Assembly: GCA_002085035.1 (NCBI GenBank)
Contig: MZGM01000044.1
Coordinates: 1 to 10,586, forward strand
Length of the DNA: 10,586 nt
Direction of reading: 5' to 3'
DNA from: Candidatus Zhuqueibacterota bacterium 4484_219
Lineage (GTDB): Bacteria > Zhuqueibacterota > JdFR-76 > 4484-219
The translations under genes and the position numbers were made by a program. The notes under the pieces were generated by a model. It made no database searches and was not told the origin of the DNA. It saw only the letters and a program-made list of their open reading frames with translations. Shown here piece by piece: positions 7,397-10,586 of this stretch. Positions within the stretch are counted from its first letter, which is position 1. The number at the start of each line of letters is the position of its first letter.

Positions 7397-9073
7397 ATGG
7401 AAAAACCATGGCTAAAACATTATGAAGAGGGAGTTCCTCATACTTTGGAATACCCGCAGAAGATTCTTTCTGTTTTGTTGCAAGAAGTTGCCGAAAAGCA
7501 TGGGGAAAAACCAGCCATTTTTTTCTTTGGTCGCATTCTTACTTTTGATCAACTTAATTGCCTGATTGATCGCTTTGCAGCGATTTTGCACCATTTAGGG
7601 ATTGGTAAGGGGGATCGAGTGGCTATTGTTTTACCGAATCTACCTCAATATCCGATTGTACATTATGCCATTATGCGTCTGGGGGCGGTTATTGTTCCGG
7701 TTAATCCCCTCTATGTTGAGCGGGAACTGAAGTATCAACTTAACGATAGTGGAGCCAAGGCGGCGATTGTATTAAACTTAGTCTATCCGCGGCTGAAGGC
7801 CATCCGGGCGGAAACCAGCTTGGAAAATATTATTGTCACCAGCGTTAAAGACTATTTGCCGCCTCTTTTAAAACTGTTGTATCGATTTAAAGAGAGGAAA
7901 AAAGGGACAGTAGCAAGAGTGAAAAAAGAACCCGGAGTACATTTTTTCATGGAACTTATGAAGCAAAAGCTGCCTTCAGCTCCGGAAGTTAAGGTTTCAG
8001 TTAACGATGTGGCGATGTTTCTTTATACCGGTGGAACTACAGGGGTTTCCAAAGGAACAGTTCTTACTCATGAGAATTTGGTAGCCAATGCTTTTCAGAC
8101 GCGCAGTTGGGTTTCGGATATTCGTGATGGGGAAGAAGTGATTCTTTCGGTTCTGCCTTTTTTCCATAGTTACGGCATGACTACTTGCATGCACCTATCG
8201 TTAGTTTGTCATTCAAAAGCATTATTAGTACCTCGCTTTGACACCCGACAAGTACTCAAGCTTGTTCAAAAGCATCGAGTTACTATCTTTCCTGGTGTAC
8301 CAACTATGTACATTGCAATTAATAACTATCCAGATGTTAACAAGTATGATCTAAGTTCAATTCGTGCTTGCATCAGTGGCGGGGCAGCTTTGCCGGTTGA
8401 GGTACAGCGCCAATTTGAACGGTTAACAGGCGGACGTTTAGTGGAAGGCTATGGCCTTTCAGAAGCCTCACCTGTAACGCATGCTAATCCTCTCTATGGG
8501 TTACGTAAGGAAGGCTCTATTGGGGTGCCTTTTCCCAGTACCGAAGCCAAGATAGTCGATTTGGAGACATGTGAAGATTTGCCAGTAGGAGAGATAGGGG
8601 AGCTTGCTGTCAGAGGGCCTCAGGTAATGCAAAAGTATTGGAATAGGCCAGAGGAAACCCAGCAGACCTTGCGCGATGGCTGGCTTCTTACCGGCGATGT
8701 AGCCAGAATGGATGAAGACGGGTATTTTTACATCGTGGATCGCAAAAAGGAGCTTATTATTACCAGTGGGTTCAACGTCTATCCCCGCGAAATCGAAGAG
8801 GTGCTGTTTCAGCATCCAAAAGTAGCAGAAGCTGCGGTAATTGGGGTTCCAGATGCGCACCGTGGGGAAGTGATCAAAGCATATGTGGTAGTGAAGGAGG
8901 GCAAAACAGCCACAACCGAAGAAATCATCAGTTTCTGTCAGGGCAAGCTGGCGCGTTTTAAAATACCCAAGATAGTAGAATTTCGTCCGGAATTACCTAA
9001 AAGCATGATTGGCAAAGTGCTGCGACGGGTATTGATAGAAGAAGAAAAAGAGGCCAGCAAGGTAAAACTCTAA
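7397..9073 (+). CDS. fadD: Long-chain fatty acid-CoA ligase (AMP-forming), FadD-like
   Basis: This ANL-superfamily adenylating enzyme activates a carboxylic acid with ATP to an acyl-AMP and transfers it to CoA. From the ATG at 7397 the protein is 558 residues, typical for bacterial FadD/LcfA. The phosphate loop YTGGTTGVSKG is at 210-220, the adenine-binding GYGLSEASP at 351-359, and LTGD with ribose-contacting D434 at 431-434. The hinge region DRKKELIITSGFN is at 448-460, and the catalytic lysine is predicted to be K540 in PKSMIGKVLRR. A basic region around residues 150-180, before the P-loop, resembles the insert of long-chain enzymes. An in-frame TTG at 7379 would add six residues, but AAGGA (7385-7389) seven bases before the ATG favours 7397. 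Chain-length preference cannot be read from sequence. The gene is alone in its unit and divergent from nifJ. No beta-oxidation genes are visible. Confidence 0.92.
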   Translation: MEKPWLKHYEEGVPHTLEYPQKILSVLLQEVAEKHGEKPAIFFFGRILTFDQLNCLIDRFAAILHHLGIGKGDRVAIVLPNLPQYPIVHYAIMRLGAVIVPVNPLYVERELKYQLNDSGAKAAIVLNLVYPRLKAIRAETSLENIIVTSVKDYLPPLLKLLYRFKERKKGTVARVKKEPGVHFFMELMKQKLPSAPEVKVSVNDVAMFLYTGGTTGVSKGTVLTHENLVANAFQTRSWVSDIRDGEEVILSVLPFFHSYGMTTCMHLSLVCHSKALLVPRFDTRQVLKLVQKHRVTIFPGVPTMYIAINNYPDVNKYDLSSIRACISGGAALPVEVQRQFERLTGGRLVEGYGLSEASPVTHANPLYGLRKEGSIGVPFPSTEAKIVDLETCEDLPVGEIGELAVRGPQVMQKYWNRPEETQQTLRDGWLLTGDVARMDEDGYFYIVDRKKELIITSGFNVYPREIEEVLFQHPKVAEAAVIGVPDAHRGEVIKAYVVVKEGKTATTEEIISFCQGKLARFKIPKIVEFRPELPKSMIGKVLRRVLIEEEKEASKVKL

Positions 9074-9206
9074 TTCTCAACGAAGTTACGCCAAAATTTT
9101 TTTTATCCAAAAATCCAGGATCCAGCTAAAGCCAATTCAAGCTCATTTAATCATACCCTTGACTAACTTAAGCTCTTACCATAGTTTTTGCCTGGTAGTG
9201 GAATAA

Positions 9207-9234
9207 TTGTTGCAATTTAGAAAGAATAGATAAT
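9207..9234 (+). promoter_or_regulatory. Possible promoter for the secreted-protein gene
   Basis: TTGTTG (9207-9212) and GATAAT (9229-9234) are separated by 16 bases. This would start transcription near 9241 and give a leader of about 150 bases containing both hairpins. In such AT-rich sequence a match of this quality is only suggestive. Confidence 0.25.
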
Positions 9235-9272
9235 TTTTCTCACATTTTTTGCCTCATATGTAGTCAATTGAT

Positions 9273-9303
9273 TTATTTCTGTCTCATGGTGAGACATAAA
9301 TAA
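9273..9303. promoter_or_regulatory. Long palindrome, operator or leader hairpin
   Basis: TGTCTCA (9280-9286) pairs perfectly with TGAGACA (9290-9296) around a TGG loop. After one mismatch (C9279/T9297) six more A/T pairs follow (9273-9278 with 9298-9303). There is no T-run behind it, so an intrinsic terminator is unlikely. The near-perfect dyad about 90 bases before the secreted-protein ATG suits either a protein-binding operator or an RNA hairpin in the leader. Confidence 0.5.
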
Positions 9304-9326
9304 GAAATGTAATAAAAGCATTTCTT
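9302..9326 (+). terminator. Weak terminator-like hairpin in the leader of the secreted-protein gene
   Basis: AAGAAATG (9302-9309) pairs with CATTTCTT (9319-9326) around a nine-base loop and runs into TTT (9327-9329). It has only two G/C pairs, so it would be a poor terminator. Its left arm shares two bases with the 9273-9303 palindrome, so the two full stems cannot form at the same time. Confidence 0.25.
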
Positions 9327-9393
9327 TTTGTGAAACTTTGGACAGATGGGAACAAAGATTTTGGCTTTGGTTTCAAAAATAGGAGGGAAGAGG

Positions 9394-10586
9394 ATGTGGT
9401 TCAAAAGGTATTTGGCTATTGTTTTGCTGGCTTTTATTTCTTTTGCCGCGCTGGAGGGTTACGCAGATGGTAAAAAGCCATATTCTATTAATTGCAAGAT
9501 CAACATCACTATCAACCCGGCTCGGCGATTACGAGTAAACATCGGCGAAACCAGACAAGTAACTGTGGATGTTACGGTTGAAGCCACTTATTTGGATAGT
9601 GTGGGGATTTTGGCCGAAGGTTACCCTGATTTTGCTCAATGGAATGATTACATTGTTAAAGCATCCTCTGGCGATAGTTATCACATTCAAAATGTGATGA
9701 CAGTCACTCCCCCGAGTGGAGTTGAAAGAATACATGAATTTCGTTTCATTGCTTATGTTAAGCGAACGAAAGGATATAAGTTGGTGTACAGGGATACTGT
9801 GGATTATCGTATCCAAGTTTACCCTATGGTGTTACCGGAACCTCTTTTTACCCAGGGGACAACTAACACAATTTTCTGGGTGCCAGGTAGTGATGAGCTG
9901 ATGTATGATCAAAAAGTCCTGGCTTTTGATCCCCAAAATCCTGGCAATGCGTGGCAAGCTCCAGGATTTGGCAAATGGCTGGCTGGTGAAACCAGGGTTA
10001 GCATTTTCGAGAACCTTTGCGATGGATGTAGGTACGGCTACTATGTTGAGGCGTATTTGTCCAGTGGACAAAAGGTTTATTCCGATACGGTTTACTCCAC
10101 CCAGGATGCCAGCCCTCCTGCTGCAGTGAGCGACACCTGGGCGTTTCCAGATTCTGGTGGAAGTGTAGTGCTACAATGGTCAAGTGTTGTGGATACTGTA
10201 AGTTCTGTGCGTTGTTACTACATCTATCGCCGGCACGAAGGAGAGAGTTTTACGCTTTTAGATTCGGTAGAGTATCAGGGAGAGACCAATCCAATTGTTT
10301 ACAGATACCAGGATTGGTCCAAACTTAACGAAGGAGAAAAATATTTTTACAAAGTTCGAGCGGTAGATGTTGTGAGCAATATCGGTGAGGGTATTGAGGT
10401 GGGGCCGGTTATCCCTGATGCGAGCCCACCATTGAAACCAATTTTTAATTGGAAAATTAATTTAGGATATGATTATTTCGATTCGGCTTCGGGAAAATTT
10501 TTCGTCAAAGGTGCAAAAAATTCGGTTTGGATATTGGACCCCCGACGTGGCGAGGCTGGGCTGAAAGCAGCTGACTCTGTCCGCTT
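9394..10586 (+). CDS. Secreted fibronectin type III-like domain protein, 3' end cut by the window
   Basis: The frame is open from the ATG at 9394 to the window edge (397 complete codons, no stop). AGGAGGG (9381-9387) lies six bases upstream. Residues 1 to about 24 form a signal peptide: MWFKR, then a hydrophobic run, then GYA before DGKK. Residues 25-150 are a beta-rich region with many V/T/I strands and no recognised domain. A region around 150-235 looks like a second beta module and contains a CDGC pair. Residues 240-341 resemble a fibronectin type III domain, with the pattern VVLQWSSV, YYIYRR, EGEKYFYKVRAVDVVSNIGE. DASPP linkers precede this domain (238-242) and follow it (342-346), suggesting modular repeats. 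The remaining visible part (350-397) has FFVKGAKNSVWILD-type strands. It is probably exported or surface-attached. Because the C-terminus is missing, an anchor, sorting signal or enzymatic domain cannot be judged. I do not recognise a specific family. Confidence 0.8.
   Translation, partial: MWFKRYLAIVLLAFISFAALEGYADGKKPYSINCKINITINPARRLRVNIGETRQVTVDVTVEATYLDSVGILAEGYPDFAQWNDYIVKASSGDSYHIQNVMTVTPPSGVERIHEFRFIAYVKRTKGYKLVYRDTVDYRIQVYPMVLPEPLFTQGTTNTIFWVPGSDELMYDQKVLAFDPQNPGNAWQAPGFGKWLAGETRVSIFENLCDGCRYGYYVEAYLSSGQKVYSDTVYSTQDASPPAAVSDTWAFPDSGGSVVLQWSSVVDTVSSVRCYYIYRRHEGESFTLLDSVEYQGETNPIVYRYQDWSKLNEGEKYFYKVRAVDVVSNIGEGIEVGPVIPDASPPLKPIFNWKINLGYDYFDSASGKFFVKGAKNSVWILDPRRGEAGLKAADSVR

Larger units (their letters stand above)
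9074..9393. other. Intergenic region without a gene, carrying two adjoining hairpins
   Basis: This 320-base AT-rich gap separates the acyl-CoA ligase stop from the secreted-protein start. I see no plausible coding frame and no convincing GC-rich terminator directly behind the ligase gene. Its second half holds a possible promoter (9207-9234), a strong palindrome (9273-9303) and a weaker hairpin (9302-9326), listed separately. The ribosome binding site of the next gene is at 9381-9387. Confidence 0.7.

Noticed and set aside
9331..9375. TGAAAC (9331-9336) with GTTTCA (9370-9375), plus a nested CAAAG/CTTTG stem, could form a riboswitch-like leader before the secreted-protein gene.
   Set aside because: The stems are short and interrupted by a 16-base bulge, and nothing matches a riboswitch core I know. 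It is too weak to call.

Overview
The window looks like a moderately AT-rich chromosomal stretch from a Gram-negative, probably anaerobic bacterium. A PorV/PorQ-type outer-membrane beta-barrel protein and a long secreted protein with fibronectin-like modules suggest the Fibrobacterota-Chlorobiota-Bacteroidota (FCB) side of the tree, for example Calditrichota, KSB1 or related candidate phyla. That placement is inference only. The tRNA gene does not encode its CCA end. Ribosome binding sites are mostly strong (AGGAGG type). Two promoters share an identical TTGAAT-17-TATATT core.

Layout, left to right. Bases 32-86 hold a large imperfect inverted repeat of the dispersed-hairpin type. A two-gene unit follows: galactokinase (215-1390, galK) and, 15 bases later, a small cyclophilin-fold protein (1406-1777). 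A good promoter (1818-1846) precedes tRNA-Thr(CGT) at 1877-1949. The PorV-like outer-membrane protein (2001-2882) follows 51 bases after the tRNA with no terminator between. A strong bidirectional terminator (2930-2962) separates this rightward block from a leftward block. The leftward block is nifJ (7061 down to 3489), a single-chain pyruvate:ferredoxin oxidoreductase, followed by a four-helix membrane protein of unknown function (3360 down to 2995). The 335-base divergent region 7062-7396 carries the nifJ promoter, a palindrome and a TTGACA element for the rightward acyl-CoA ligase (7397-9073, fadD-like). The 320-base gap 9074-9393 has no gene but holds two adjoining hairpins. The last gene starts at 9394 and runs off the right edge: a signal-peptide-bearing secreted protein of at least 397 residues with a fibronectin type III-like domain.

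Metabolically, the genes cover entry of galactose into the Leloir pathway, anaerobic conversion of pyruvate to acetyl-CoA with reduced ferredoxin, and ATP-dependent activation of fatty acids to acyl-CoA. NifJ and the acyl-CoA ligase are divergent and share a control region, so both feed the CoA-thioester pool and may be co-regulated. No CRISPR array, transposase, phage gene or clear defence system was seen, and I did not find a convincing new multi-gene system. The most open questions are the galK-linked cyclophilin-like protein, the membrane protein behind nifJ, the palindromes in the two large intergenic regions, and the truncated secreted protein.
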